Below, piece by piece: positions 36,641-46,235 of a DNA stretch of 64,000 bases (its first letter is position 1; every line of letters starts with the position of its first letter). The stretch covers positions 399,088 to 463,087 of the forward strand of contig NZ_WHKF01000001.1 of the NCBI RefSeq assembly GCF_009295825.1. The letters are read 5' to 3'. Origin of the DNA: Marinifilum sp. N1E240. Lineage in GTDB: Bacteria; Bacteroidota; Bacteroidia; Bacteroidales; Marinifilaceae. The position numbers and the translations under genes were made by a program. The notes below the pieces were generated by a model that saw nothing but the letters and a program-made list of their open reading frames with translations, searched no databases and had not been told where the DNA came from.

Positions 36641-37414
36641 TTAGCCGTGTATCCCTAATATTTGTCCGCCATCAACACTAATGGTTTGTCCGGTTATATA
36701 CCCCGATGAGGGAGAAAGTAGCCATGTTGCCAATTGCCCTAAATCTTCTGGATTACCCATTCGTTTCATGCGAATTCCACTAGCAATTTTCTCTTTTGCC
36801 TCTTCAGAGCTAATATTTTCTTGTTCTGCTTTTTTATCCAAAAGTCGTTTTATTGCAGGAGTTTCATGATATCCTGGTCCTACAATGTTTAAAGTTACAC
36901 CTGATTCTGCAATTTCTTGTGATAATGTTTTTATAAATCCGACTACGGAAAGTCGAAGAGAAGTGCTTAATACCAAATTATCGATAGGCTGTTTAACGGA
37001 TGCACTTTCAAGGAAAACCATTCTACCGTAGTTTTCCTTCATCATTATAGGAACCAAAGCTTGAGTTAACTCTACTTTCCAACGTAAAAGTTGATGATAG
37101 GCATTGTCCCAATCAACTAGATTGGTTTCTAATGTTTTCATTGCGGGTGGACCACCAGCATTTACAAAAATTCCAGATAGTTGGCGATTTCCAATTTTAT
37201 CAAGTAGTAAGGAAATACTTTCTGATTGTGTGATATCAACGCAGAGGCTTTCTACATTGGAATATTGATTCTTTAATTCGGAAAGTTTTTCTTGTCCACG
37301 AGCAATAGCAATTACCTTCGCTCCATCAGCAATTAAGTTGGAAAGAACAGCTGCTCCAAAACCTGATGTAGCTCCACAAACAACAAAAAGCTGATCTTTA
37401 ATATTTAAATCCAT
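36641..37414 (-). CDS. Short-chain dehydrogenase/reductase with altered active site
   Basis: 257 residues, classical SDR fold: CGATSGFGAAV is the cofactor loop, FVNAGGPP replaces the usual NNAG, and VDGGQILGIHG closes the fold. At the catalytic region the sequence runs FLESASVKQPIDNLVLSTSLRLSVVGF, where Y-x-x-x-K would be expected but Leu and no correctly placed Lys are seen. This pattern (N-x-V-L-S-x-x-x-R) occurs in a divergent SDR branch. Whether it is an active oxidoreductase cannot be told from the sequence. Located 117 nt before psd (upstream on the minus strand is psd), possibly its own unit. Confidence 0.75.
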   Translation of the reverse strand: MDLNIKDQLFVVCGATSGFGAAVLSNLIADGAKVIAIARGQEKLSELKNQYSNVESLCVDITQSESISLLLDKIGNRQLSGIFVNAGGPPAMKTLETNLVDWDNAYHQLLRWKVELTQALVPIMMKENYGRMVFLESASVKQPIDNLVLSTSLRLSVVGFIKTLSQEIAESGVTLNIVGPGYHETPAIKRLLDKKAEQENISSEEAKEKIASGIRMKRMGNPEDLGQLATWLLSPSSGYITGQTISVDGGQILGIHG

Positions 37415-37531
37415 AACGATATTATTTTAGTTTGAATACTAACTAAAATAACTCATTATTCAGTGAAAAAGTAATTCTGAAGAGAATTTTTAGATTCTGA
37501 TTAAAATCAAAAAAGAAATATGAGATGATTT

Positions 37532-38188
37532 CTATTTCAATCGCCCAATAATAGTTTGAGAACCTGTTACTTTTTGGTTCAAATCAACATCAATTTGTGT
37601 TCCTAATGGAAGATATAAATCGATTCTTGAACCGAATTTGATAAAACCTTCTTGCTGACATTGATTTACTTTCTCGCCTTCTTTTGCATAAGCAACAATT
37701 CTACGAGCAACAGCACCTGCAATTTGTCTCATTAAGATGGTTGTGTTTTCATCTTTTTCAATCACAACGGTTGTACGTTCGTTCTCGGTAGATGATTTTG
37801 GTAACCAAGCTTTCAAAAATAATCCGCTGTGGTGTCTGAAATATTTTATTAATCCCTGAACAGGATACCAGTTGATATGAACGTTTAATGGAGACATGAA
37901 GATGGAAACCTGTAACCGTTTATCCTTAAAATATTCCAATTCTTCGGTTTCCTCAATAACCACAACTTTTCCATCGGCAGGAGCAATAATTAAATCATCT
38001 CCGGTAACAGGAATTCGTTTAGGAACTCTAAAAAAGGAAACAACCAATCCGAAGAAAGCAAGTGTTACAAATAAAAGGATATTAAGAATAGTTCCAGGAC
38101 CTAAAATGAAATATAGTAATGCATCTAAAGCTCCCAGTATGATAAAAAATACTGCAATTATTCCGTAACCTTCCTTGTGAATTGTCAT
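37532..38188 (-). CDS. psd: Phosphatidylserine decarboxylase proenzyme
   Basis: 218 residues, the short form of the enzyme that decarboxylates phosphatidylserine to phosphatidylethanolamine. Two N-terminal membrane helices, then IAPADGKVV, FMSPLNVHINWYPV with catalytic His, and IKFGSRIDLYLPLG, where self-cleavage between Gly and Ser187 makes the pyruvoyl group. It follows cdsA by 26 nt on the minus strand, so it is likely co-transcribed; PssA, the preceding step, is encoded at the left edge of the window. Confidence 0.94.
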   Translation of the reverse strand: MTIHKEGYGIIAVFFIILGALDALLYFILGPGTILNILLFVTLAFFGLVVSFFRVPKRIPVTGDDLIIAPADGKVVVIEETEELEYFKDKRLQVSIFMSPLNVHINWYPVQGLIKYFRHHSGLFLKAWLPKSSTENERTTVVIEKDENTTILMRQIAGAVARRIVAYAKEGEKVNQCQQEGFIKFGSRIDLYLPLGTQIDVDLNQKVTGSQTIIGRLK

Positions 38189-38214
38189 ATCGTAAATTTA
38201 AATTTTGGGCAAAT

Positions 38215-39039
38215 TTAATGAAAATATTCTTTGATTACTTGCAACATTACAAAAACCATAGGAGATACCAGTAGTATTGCATCAAAACGATCAAGTAATC
38301 CACCATGCCCAGGAATAATTGTGCCAGAATCTTTAATGTTGATGCTTCGCTTAAGAAGAGATTCAACTAAATCGCCAAGAGAACCAAAAATAACAACTAT
38401 GAATCCTGTAAGAATCCACTGAATTAAATTTAGATCAGTGGAGTAAATAGAAATTAACCAGGCAATAGCTAAAGTAATTATTCCGCCTCCAATACTTCCT
38501 TCCCAAGATTTTTTTGGTGATATTCTTTCAAATAATCTGGTTTTTCCAAAATTCACTCCTACAAGATAAGCTCCGGTATCATTTGCCCATATTAGAACAA
38601 AAACACCCATTAATATCTCCCAATGAAAATGCATATCGCCAAAAGGGAATACGAGGAAGTTTAATAAAGAAAAAGGAGTTGCCACATATAAAAGTCCCAA
38701 CATGGTATAAGCAATATTTCCAAATGGGTTTTCTTTTTTGCGGTACATTTCAATTATGGGAATAAGTACAATAACTGGAACCAGGAAAGCAAATAAAAGA
38801 GAGTTCTGGAAATAAGTATAAGCAAAACATGCCGAAAATAGTATCGATGAGGCTATCATCCCAGTAATTACCTGCGGTGAGCTATCGTTTTTTTGTATCA
38901 AATTGAAAAACTCATAAACTGCTAATAGAGTTATGCCCATAAATATTGCAAAGAATGCAAAAGGATGTACAACAATTCCTGTTATCAAAACAATTGCGAA
39001 AATTACTCCAAATAATGCTCTCTTTATGAAATTCCCCAC
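38215..39039 (-). CDS. cdsA: Phosphatidate cytidylyltransferase
   Basis: 274 residues, about eight membrane helices. Makes CDP-diacylglycerol from phosphatidate and CTP, the branch point for all phospholipids. The C-terminal signature S-x-x-K-R-x4-K-D-x-x-x-x-I-P-G-H-G-G-x-x-D-R-x-D is complete (from SLLKRSINIKD to DRFD). The start MGNFIKRALFG follows the ftsH terminator; 26 nt to psd. Confidence 0.96.
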   Translation of the reverse strand: MGNFIKRALFGVIFAIVLITGIVVHPFAFFAIFMGITLLAVYEFFNLIQKNDSSPQVITGMIASSILFSACFAYTYFQNSLLFAFLVPVIVLIPIIEMYRKKENPFGNIAYTMLGLLYVATPFSLLNFLVFPFGDMHFHWEILMGVFVLIWANDTGAYLVGVNFGKTRLFERISPKKSWEGSIGGGIITLAIAWLISIYSTDLNLIQWILTGFIVVIFGSLGDLVESLLKRSINIKDSGTIIPGHGGLLDRFDAILLVSPMVFVMLQVIKEYFH

Positions 39040-39204
39040 TTGAATATGAATTATTAGTTAGCCTGTAAATAATACAAGTTAGCCTGGTTATTATATCAGC
39101 TCCCAAAAGTAGTGTTTTTTCACGACTTTTTAGGACTGATTAATTCAGAAGACTAATTGATGACTAATTTTAAGCAATTTGTCATTATGATTTGAAATTA
39201 TATC

Positions 39205-39249
39205 AAAAAAAAACTGAATCACCAATTGTGCATTGGCAATCCAGTTTTT
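39205..39249 (-). terminator. Rho-independent terminator of ftsH
   Basis: Minus-strand hairpin with arms AAAAACTGGATTGCCAAT and ATTGGTGATTCAGTTTTT (a few mismatches), 4-nt loop, ending in nine T. It separates ftsH from cdsA. Confidence 0.85.
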
Positions 39250-39273
39250 GAAATTATTCGGAAGTTTGGAGGC

Positions 39274-41307
39274 TTAAACCGCCTTACTTTCGTTGTCTTC
39301 TTTTGAATTTTCTTCTTCTTGATTTGGGATTATCTTCGCATCCTCAATTTCAGAAGTTCCAAATTCACGTTTTCCAAAGATTTCTTCCAAGTCTTCACTA
39401 AAGATCACTTCACGTTCAAGTAACAGTTCAGCTAACTTGTTATGTTTTTCTTCATTGTCTTTAAGAACTTTCTTTGCTCTTTTGTAACTGTTTTCAATCA
39501 GAATTTTAACTTCTGCATCGATTAATTCAGCAGTTTTCTCACTATAAGGTTTAGAAAAACCATAATCTGATTGTCCTGATGAATCGTAATAACTTACATT
39601 ACCGACTTTATCACTCATTCCAAAAATAGAAACCATTGCAATTGCTTGCTTGGTAACTTTCTCCAAATCATTTTGAGCACCAGTTGATATTTTGTCAAAA
39701 GTGATCTCTTCAGCAGCTCTACCACCTAATGTTGAACACATTTCGTCAAGCATTTGTTCTTTAGTGGTAATGCTTCTTTCTTCAGGAAGATACCAGGCAG
39801 CTCCTAAAGCTTTCCCTCTTGGAACAATTGTTACTTTCACCAATGGATGAGCATGCTCTAATAACCATGAAATGGTAGCATGACCTGCTTCGTGGTAGGC
39901 AATTGTTTTCTTTTCCTGAAGAGATATAATTTTGTTTTTCTTTTCCAATCCACCAATAATTCGGTCAATTGCATCAAGAAAATCTTGTTTCTCAATAATG
40001 TCTTTTTTCTTACGTGCTGCAATAAGAGCTGCCTCGTTACAAACATTTGCAATATCAGCACCTGAGAATCCAGGAGTTTGCTTAGCTAAGAATTCCTGAT
40101 CAATTTTTGGATCTAATTTCAATGGTTTTAAATGAACATTAAAGATTTCTCTTCTTTCATTTAAATCAGGAAGTTCAACATGAATCTGACGATCGAAACG
40201 TCCTGCACGCATTAAAGCTCTATCCAAAATATCAGCACGGTTAGTTGCTGCTAAAATAATTACCCCAGAGTTAGTATCGAAACCATCCATTTCAGTCAAT
40301 AGCTGATTCAAAGTGTTTTCACGCTCATCATTCGATCCCATATTAGGATTCTTTCCACGAGCTCTACCAATTGCATCAATCTCATCGATAAATACGATAC
40401 AAGGTGCTTTTTCTTTTGCCTGCTTGAACAAATCACGAACACGACTTGCACCAACACCTACAAACATCTCAACAAAATCGGAACCTGACATGCTAAAGAA
40501 CGGCACATTAGCTTCACCAGCAACAGCTTTTGCCAATAAGGTTTTACCGGTTCCCGGAGGACCTACAAGTAGTGCACCTTTAGGAATTTTACCTCCCAGT
40601 TTGGTATATCTTTGCGGATGTTTTAGGAATTCAACAATTTCTTCAACTTCTTGTTTTGCTTCGGCTAAACCAGCAACATCTTTAAAGTTTACGTTAATGT
40701 TTGATTCTTTATCAAATACTTTTGCTTTTGATTTACCAACATTAAAAATATTACCACCACCACCTGCTCCGCCAGAACCTTTGCTCATTCTGCGGAAAAC
40801 ATAGAACCAAATACCAATGATTAATGCAAATGGAAGAATCCAACCAATGAAATTTCCAAAGTAATCTTCCTGAGTTACATATTCGGGTTCAATTCGATCG
40901 GCTTCTGTGATATTTTTTTGTGCATTTGTAAGTTGTTCTGCAAATTGCTCAATTGAACCAATTCGGAATGTATAGTGAGGTCCTGCTTTTGAAGGAGAAT
41001 CTAAACTACTTTCAAACAAATCAGGATACTTATCTAAGCTTTCTTTTCTTAAATAAACATTAACATCCAAAGTATTTCGCACCACAACAATACGATCAAC
41101 ATCCTGGTTGCGAATCAATTCATTTTTCACTTTTCTCCAACTTGTTTCTTTAGGACTTTGTCCTAAATCCATCAAAGTAAGAGCGATAAAAGCAACAGCT
41201 ATTAACCCGTAAATCCAATAAGCATTGAATTTTGGTGGCTTAAGCATGTTATTCCCATTTTTCCCTTTAGAAAAAGGAGATTTATTTTGATCATTATTCT
41301 CTGTCAT
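39274..41307 (-). CDS. ftsH: ATP-dependent zinc metalloprotease FtsH
   Basis: 677 residues, inner membrane AAA+ protease. Two membrane helices at about 29-47 and 148-168 bracket a periplasmic domain; AAA+ Walker A GPPGTGKT at 249-256, Walker [12 protein letters not shown], arginine-finger region RAGRFDRQI; zinc site H472EAGH476 and the later Asp ligand in the D-L-E-K-V segment. The C-terminus is acidic and Glu-rich (65 residues after the protease). It degrades membrane and regulatory proteins such as unassembled subunits. 16 nt after rsfS, so co-transcribed; own terminator. Confidence 0.97.
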   Translation of the reverse strand: MTENNDQNKSPFSKGKNGNNMLKPPKFNAYWIYGLIAVAFIALTLMDLGQSPKETSWRKVKNELIRNQDVDRIVVVRNTLDVNVYLRKESLDKYPDLFESSLDSPSKAGPHYTFRIGSIEQFAEQLTNAQKNITEADRIEPEYVTQEDYFGNFIGWILPFALIIGIWFYVFRRMSKGSGGAGGGGNIFNVGKSKAKVFDKESNINVNFKDVAGLAEAKQEVEEIVEFLKHPQRYTKLGGKIPKGALLVGPPGTGKTLLAKAVAGEANVPFFSMSGSDFVEMFVGVGASRVRDLFKQAKEKAPCIVFIDEIDAIGRARGKNPNMGSNDERENTLNQLLTEMDGFDTNSGVIILAATNRADILDRALMRAGRFDRQIHVELPDLNERREIFNVHLKPLKLDPKIDQEFLAKQTPGFSGADIANVCNEAALIAARKKKDIIEKQDFLDAIDRIIGGLEKKNKIISLQEKKTIAYHEAGHATISWLLEHAHPLVKVTIVPRGKALGAAWYLPEERSITTKEQMLDEMCSTLGGRAAEEITFDKISTGAQNDLEKVTKQAIAMVSIFGMSDKVGNVSYYDSSGQSDYGFSKPYSEKTAELIDAEVKILIENSYKRAKKVLKDNEEKHNKLAELLLEREVIFSEDLEEIFGKREFGTSEIEDAKIIPNQEEENSKEDNESKAV

Positions 41308-41323
41308 TCTTTTTAGTTAAAGG

Positions 41324-41707
41324 TTATTGATTTGGCTGTGGATCCTCAATTTTGATGATCGAAGCATCTGCCCATAAACTTTCAAGGCGATAAAAATCTC
41401 GATATTCTTTCTGGAAAATATGAACTACAACATCAGCATAGTCTAAAAGAATCCATTGTGCATTTTGTAATCCTTCTTTTTTCCATATTTTTTCATTGAC
41501 TTTTTCTCTTACGTAATCTTCAACCGAATCAGCTAAACCAGTTACGTGTGTAGTTGATGTTCCGTTACAGATAATAAAGTATTTACAAACTGAACTGTCA
41601 ATTTTTCTTAAATCTATCTTTACGATATCTACTGCCTTATTCTCTTGTAATCCCTCTATAATCGCTTCAACAAGTTCTTCTGAGTTATACTCCTGCTTTT
41701 TTGTCAT
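41324..41707 (-). CDS. rsfS: Ribosome silencing factor RsfS
   Basis: 127 residues. Binds ribosomal protein L14 and blocks subunit joining in starvation. The pattern DIVKIDLRKIDSSVCKYFIICNG followed by THVTGLADSVEDYV, W-I-L-L-D-Y-A-D-V-V-V-H-I-F and YRDFYRLESLWADA is diagnostic. First gene of the rsfS-ftsH unit, divergent from birA, an arrangement common in Bacteroidota. Confidence 0.96.
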   Translation of the reverse strand: MTKKQEYNSEELVEAIIEGLQENKAVDIVKIDLRKIDSSVCKYFIICNGTSTTHVTGLADSVEDYVREKVNEKIWKKEGLQNAQWILLDYADVVVHIFQKEYRDFYRLESLWADASIIKIEDPQPNQ

Positions 41708-41724
41708 ATTTATATTTTATATTA

Positions 41725-41732
41725 CAAAGATA
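41725..41732 (-). promoter_or_regulatory. -7 box of rsfS-ftsH
   Basis: On the minus strand TATCTTTG, an exact TAnnTTTG box, 18 nt before the rsfS ATG. No TTG at the proper spacing. Confidence 0.5.
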
Positions 41733-41856
41733 ATTTTTTTTTGTTCCTATTAATTCTGTTTTGAATATTGCTTCAAGAATCCTTAAAATTCTTATAAATT
41801 AAAGATTTGCCTACTGCAAACAAGAACTTTATTTAACTTGCAAACAGAAAATGAAG

Positions 41857-41882
41857 TTGTTTGTTCATTCTTTTTAAATTTG
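41857..41882 (+). promoter_or_regulatory. Promoter of birA
   Basis: TTG (41857-41859), 15-nt spacer, TAAATTTG (41875-41882). Spacer is slightly shorter than the usual 17-23 nt. Confidence 0.45.
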
Positions 41883-41946
41883 TGCAATACTTTATTCTAA
41901 ATATAAAGTTAGTAAATCCAATTATTGAAAACCAACCAATTCTTAA

Positions 41947-42696
41947 ATGCAACGAAAACTTTTTACTCCCCAACTAATTGTTCGTGAAAATGAAATTAAT
42001 TCAACCAATAGTTTTGCTGTTGATTTAATTAAATCTGAATGTCCTGATGCCGGGACTGTCGTTTTGGCATTAAATCAGACAAAAGGCCGCGGACAGCAAA
42101 CAAATACTTGGGAAAGTGAAGGTGGCAAAAACCTTACCATTAGTATAATTTTCCGACCAGAATTTCTTCCAATTCATCTTCAGTTTAATATTTCTATGCT
42201 TATTTCATTGGGAGTATATGACTATTTAAATCAACATACATCCAATGTTTCGATAAAATGGCCCAATGATATATATGTTGGGAATAAGAAGATTGCGGGT
42301 ATTTTAATAGAACACTCCATCATGGGATCTGTCTTGAGTCACTCCATTTGCGGGATTGGATTAAATGTGAATCAAACAAGGTTTTTATCGGATGCACCTA
42401 ATCCAATTTCCTTGATAAATTGTACAGGTATGGAGTATGATTTAGATGAAGAACTGACGAAACTTCTTACCTGTATCGAAAAAAGGTATTTCCAACTGGA
42501 GGATGGTTACCACAAGTTTTTAGAAAAGGATTACTTAAATTCTTTGTATTGGAGGTATGAAAAGCACCAATTTTTCGATGAAAATGGAAAGTTTGAGGGA
42601 ACAATTGTTGGTATAAGTGAGTTGGGACAATTACGAATTGATGTTGAAGGGGTGGAGCGAATCTATAATTTTAAAGAGGTGAGCTTTATTCAGTAG
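41947..42696 (+). CDS. birA: Biotin-[acetyl-CoA carboxylase] ligase
   Basis: 249 residues. Activates biotin with ATP and attaches it to the carboxylase carrier protein. Motifs: ENEINSTNSFA, KGRGQQTNTW (biotinyl-AMP loop), IKWPNDIYVGNKKIAGILIE and the C-terminal SH3-like part. It has no N-terminal HTH, so it is the ligase-only class and not a repressor. Divergent from rsfS; a hairpin spans its stop codon. Confidence 0.95.
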   Translation: MQRKLFTPQLIVRENEINSTNSFAVDLIKSECPDAGTVVLALNQTKGRGQQTNTWESEGGKNLTISIIFRPEFLPIHLQFNISMLISLGVYDYLNQHTSNVSIKWPNDIYVGNKKIAGILIEHSIMGSVLSHSICGIGLNVNQTRFLSDAPNPISLINCTGMEYDLDEELTKLLTCIEKRYFQLEDGYHKFLEKDYLNSLYWRYEKHQFFDENGKFEGTIVGISELGQLRIDVEGVERIYNFKEVSFIQ

Positions 42697-42704
42697 CCCA
42701 CCTC
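42676..42704. terminator. Hairpin across the birA stop codon, between convergent genes
   Basis: GAGGTGAGC (42676-42684) and GCCCACCTC (42696-42704) pair over nine positions with one mismatch; A3 on the left and TT on the right. It can act for both birA and the TonB receptor gene ending at 42712. Confidence 0.5.
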
Positions 42705-42711
42705 TTAGTAT

Positions 42712-45021
42712 TTATAAGTTGAATCCCAGTTTAATGCTTAAATTCCTTCCTGGATTATAAAAGCCTAATGGTTTAAGACTTGATAAGTGATCAATGTATT
42801 TCTTATTGAGAAGGTTACTCGCACTCAATAGAAGATTCATTTTGTATTTTCCCATTTTAAAATCGCTCCCTGCCTGCAAACCCAAAAGATCGTAGGATGA
42901 TGTTGAAGTTTCAAATTGAGCTGGATTATCTTGTTCGAAAGCGTATTTCCAGTTGACACTAAAAAATGGATCTTTAAAGGTTCTATTTCCTTTGCCAAAG
43001 ATTTTTACATTCATGTTCAATTTGTGTTGCGGTATAAAAGGCAATCGACCTCCATCGTCCTGCTTGGCAATAACCATAGCATAATCAGTATGAAACTTTA
43101 AGAATGACAATGGAACTACATTAATCGCCACTTCACCACCATAAAGTTTAGCATCCTGCTGACTATATGAATAAACATTGCCTTCGCCTTCGGGCGCAGG
43201 TTCATCAGTTGGAGCCAGATAAATATAGTCGTACACTTTATTATAAAATAATGATAAATCGATATTATGATTTTGTGTGTGATAATGTACACCAAGATCA
43301 GATTCTAAACTCTTTTGCGGATTTAGATTCGTATTACCTTCCTCGAAACGATTCCCATGCAAACCATGTTGAGAAAGTTCTGCAAGATTAGGAACTCGGT
43401 AAGCAGTCGCAAAATTTGTTCGAAGTAAAAGTGATTCTGAAACATGATATGTTGCTCCAATGGAAGCATTCAAATGGTCAAAATTTCGGTTGATATGAAC
43501 CAGTTCTTTTTCATGTTCATCGTGCTCATCATGTTCTCCTTCCTCATGTTCTTCCTCTTCATGTTCTTCGGCTTCGCCATGTGAATGTCCTCCAGCTTCT
43601 TGTTCAGGAACGTAAATGGAACGATGATCGTAGCGAACACCAAATTGTAAACTGGCATCACCAATTTCTTTTTTTAGAAGCGAAAACACCGAAAAATCAT
43701 CAATTTTAGCATTTGGAATAATTCGGTTGGGAGCTCCTTTGTTTTCATTAGATTGATGCATTCCCTGAATGCCTACCAAAAATTCTGAACCCTCGGAACC
43801 AGGAAAGTAAAGTTTACTATCATAGGTAAATGTTTTTAAATCCATATCAACCAATCGAAAAATACTGGAGTTAGGATTTCCATTTAATCTTCGATTGTTG
43901 AATTGGTAGGCTGCATTGAATTCCAATTTATATCTGCCTAAAAATATTCGGTTTTTCAATGAAAGTAAATGCTGTTCAAGATCCTGGTACCAATAATGGT
44001 TTTTTCTTTTTCCTTCCGAAACGACTTCCAGAGATTCATCATTTGTCATTCCCAATTTTGGCTGTAAATAGTCGTAGTAAATTTTAAAACTTCCATATTC
44101 TTTAATCAAGCCTAAACCAAGCTGCAATCCTTCAGTGTTAAATCGGGTATTTGGCACATAATCGCCAGATGCATCTTTATAATCTTTATGCGATTGCTGA
44201 TTGGCACGAATCATCCAAAACCAATCTTTTCCAGAAGATTTTACTCCTATGCTATTCGAGTATCCTTTGGTAACACTATGGTATTCGGAATTAATGTCGG
44301 CTTTAAAGGAATTTGCAGGAGCAGGTTTTTCTTTTAATACATTAATTACACCTCCCATAGCATCCGATCCATAAAGTAAGGATGCCGGACCTTTAATTAC
44401 TTCAATATGATCGGCTCCTTGTTCATTGGTTAAAAAAGGATGATCGGTTGAGAACTGGAAGTTTTCCATACGAACGCCATTATTCAGAAATATAATGTTA
44501 TTTAAAGACAGACCTCGAATTACCGGAGTACTTACACCCGGACTACGTGAAATAACATCAACACCAGGAATACTTGCCAATTTTTCACCCAATGAAGGTG
44601 TTGATAATTGTTGTAGTTCTTTCTCTTTAAGTACTGATATTTTAATTGAATTTTCGTGCTGAGCAGAGGGAAATCCTCCCGAAACGACAACTTCCTGAGT
44701 TGTTACAGTGGTAAAAGGCATTTTTACATCAAGTTTCAAATTCTCTTTATTTATTACAATGGTTTTAATAACGGACTCGAATCCAATAAAGGAGAATTGT
44801 AAGGTCATCTTTCCCGATGGCAAATGTTCCAATTGGTAAGCACCATTTTCGTCACTTACAGTACCTTTTTGAATTTCTGGAATAAAAATGCTAACACCTG
44901 GAATTGGCGAGTTATCTTTTTGATCGCTTATTATTCCACTTAGTTTATTGTTTTTTATTTCGCCAACAGAAAAGGCAAATTGTGGCAATAACAGAAGTAT
45001 TGCCAATAGATATCTATTCAT
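42712..45021 (-). CDS. TonB-dependent receptor with histidine-rich loop, putative metal transport
   Basis: 769 residues. Signal peptide MNRYLLAILLLLPQFAFS (start at 45021; an in-frame extension to 45069 would spoil it), a carboxypeptidase-like regulatory domain (LSGIISDQKDNSPIPGVSIFIPE), a plug with VVSGGFPSAQHENSIKISVL and VIKGPASLLYGSDAMGGVINVL, then a 22-strand-type barrel ending in LGFNL. A His/Glu-rich stretch of about 35 residues (GGHSHGEAEEHEEEEHEEGE and on, at 43500-43595) lies in an extracellular loop, as in zinc/nickel/copper receptors such as ZnuD. Substrate is inferred to be a metal. It probably forms an operon with the small His-rich gene 130 nt upstream. Confidence 0.92.
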   Translation of the reverse strand: MNRYLLAILLLLPQFAFSVGEIKNNKLSGIISDQKDNSPIPGVSIFIPEIQKGTVSDENGAYQLEHLPSGKMTLQFSFIGFESVIKTIVINKENLKLDVKMPFTTVTTQEVVVSGGFPSAQHENSIKISVLKEKELQQLSTPSLGEKLASIPGVDVISRSPGVSTPVIRGLSLNNIIFLNNGVRMENFQFSTDHPFLTNEQGADHIEVIKGPASLLYGSDAMGGVINVLKEKPAPANSFKADINSEYHSVTKGYSNSIGVKSSGKDWFWMIRANQQSHKDYKDASGDYVPNTRFNTEGLQLGLGLIKEYGSFKIYYDYLQPKLGMTNDESLEVVSEGKRKNHYWYQDLEQHLLSLKNRIFLGRYKLEFNAAYQFNNRRLNGNPNSSIFRLVDMDLKTFTYDSKLYFPGSEGSEFLVGIQGMHQSNENKGAPNRIIPNAKIDDFSVFSLLKKEIGDASLQFGVRYDHRSIYVPEQEAGGHSHGEAEEHEEEEHEEGEHDEHDEHEKELVHINRNFDHLNASIGATYHVSESLLLRTNFATAYRVPNLAELSQHGLHGNRFEEGNTNLNPQKSLESDLGVHYHTQNHNIDLSLFYNKVYDYIYLAPTDEPAPEGEGNVYSYSQQDAKLYGGEVAINVVPLSFLKFHTDYAMVIAKQDDGGRLPFIPQHKLNMNVKIFGKGNRTFKDPFFSVNWKYAFEQDNPAQFETSTSSYDLLGLQAGSDFKMGKYKMNLLLSASNLLNKKYIDHLSSLKPLGFYNPGRNLSIKLGFNL

Positions 45022-45151
45022 AATTGTAATAGAATTATATTGATTTGTCGTGTGAAATTTGAAATACATAGATTTAATCGATAAAATCTGTTTGACTTTA
45101 TCAACCTGTATTCTAGTTATTCTGTAAACAGAATTGGTTCTATAATTTTAA

Positions 45152-45469
45152 CTACACAACAGGAGGGGCACGTAATGAATAGGTGAGATTAATTTTTACA
45201 ATTGAACTGATAGTAGCATCCACACTATCTTGTTTCAGCAAAATACTGATGACATTGGGAACAGTGGTTATATCAGCTGGTGTAAAAAAGAAGTAATCGA
45301 ATTCCTGAATCCTACAAATATCAAGCAGACCAGCATCATGCTGAGTGCACGAATGACAATGATGTTCATGATTGGGAAACATCATGTGCTGACTTTTTAT
45401 AATCAATGGCATCAAAAATGCCAAGGATAAAAGCCCTGCAAGAATTCTATGATTTTTATTTAGATTCAT
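45152..45469 (-). CDS. Small secreted His/Cys protein, putative metal-binding partner of the receptor
   Basis: 105 residues. Hydrophobic N-terminus (HRILAGLLSLAFLMPLIIKS) acts as signal/anchor; the mature start HMMFPNHEHHCHSCTQHD has seven His and two Cys in a short stretch, a likely metal site. Then LLDICRIQEFDYFFF and a beta-rich tail. Not recognised as a named family; similar short H-C-x-x-C proteins accompany metal receptors in Bacteroidota (inference). The TonB gene follows on the same strand. Confidence 0.6.
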   Translation of the reverse strand: MNLNKNHRILAGLLSLAFLMPLIIKSQHMMFPNHEHHCHSCTQHDAGLLDICRIQEFDYFFFTPADITTVPNVISILLKQDSVDATISSIVKINLTYSLRAPPVV

Positions 45470-45502
45470 TCAAAACAAAGCTAGACAAAAAATTAGAAGG
45501 CA

Positions 45503-45533
45503 CAAAAAAAGCCGATGTATAACACATCGGCTT
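45503..45533 (-). terminator. Terminator of the SRPBCC gene
   Basis: Minus strand: AGCCGATGT and ACATCGGCT around a 5-nt loop, then a T-run of seven. Confidence 0.9.
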
Positions 45534-45551
45534 AGCTATATTTTGAGATAT

Positions 45552-46049
45552 CTATTCGATATTCTGAAGCATATTGTAAGGAATTTGAGTCAATCCTTCA
45601 GCCAGTTGATCGATACCTTTTTCCAGTTTCTTTTTCAGCATCATTTTCATCATGGCATTCAACTCAGCATGCACAGTCAAACGAATTCTTGTATCGTAAG
45701 TATCTTTTTCAATCAATTGAATCCAAATATAGAATTCGAACGGGCTGCGACCATAACCAGTTAGCTTTAAAGTTTTGTTCTCTTCCTTCTCAACAAATTG
45801 CAAACCTGCTTCGCCAAAACCTTTAATCACGAAAGTACAATTGTCTTCGGTTGCTTCCCAATGCTCAATATGATCGCTAAAGTTCATTTTTTTCTTGGTT
45901 TGAGCTTCGATTTGCTCCTGAACTTGTGGGTTATTTGCAGCCAATTCAAATACTTTGGCAATTTTTCTGAAATCAGAAAAGAAACCATACACATCACCAA
46001 CCGTGTGTGGAATCATTTTTACTTCACTAATAATCTTTGTTGTCGACAT
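45552..46049 (-). CDS. SRPBCC (START-like) protein
   Basis: 165 residues without signal peptide. The N-terminus KIISEVKMIPHTVGDVYGFFSDFRKIAKVF is that of the helix-grip SRPBCC fold (polyketide cyclase/START-like). The chain then gives beta strands (CTFVIKGFGEAGLQFVEK, FYIWIQLIEKDTYDTRIRLTVHAEL) and a C-terminal helix. Ligand and function unknown. It is 186 nt from pyrE on the same strand, with a terminator between. Confidence 0.7.
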   Translation of the reverse strand: MSTTKIISEVKMIPHTVGDVYGFFSDFRKIAKVFELAANNPQVQEQIEAQTKKKMNFSDHIEHWEATEDNCTFVIKGFGEAGLQFVEKEENKTLKLTGYGRSPFEFYIWIQLIEKDTYDTRIRLTVHAELNAMMKMMLKKKLEKGIDQLAEGLTQIPYNMLQNIE

Positions 46050-46173
46050 TTATCCGTTCGTTTAAACTGTTTTATTCCAATAATTTCCAGTTTAATGCCG
46101 ATAGATATTTGACTTTCAATATCAAGTTTTCGCAGATAGTGAATTTTTCAAATACGAATCGGTATTAGAATAC

Positions 46174-46208
46174 AAAAGAGGGCATTCACAGTGGAATGCT
46201 CTCTTTTT
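46174..46208. terminator. Terminator of pyrE, bidirectional
   Basis: AAAAGAGGGCATTC and GAATGCTCTCTTTT, 14 bp with one G-U pair, loop ACAGTG. T-runs on both strands, so it can also act on plus-strand readthrough. Confidence 0.85.
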
Positions 46209-46235
46209 AATTTTATTTTATCAGCAAATTAGAGA

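Noticed and set aside
40313-40804. 163-codon open frame opposite ftsH
   Set aside because: Lies wholly inside the conserved AAA+ region of ftsH; no family resemblance; a shadow of the real gene.
43500-43595. Short repeated CAT/TTC units resembling a tandem repeat or CRISPR
   Set aside because: Low-complexity coding for a His/Glu-rich loop in the TonB receptor; units are irregular and there are no spacers.
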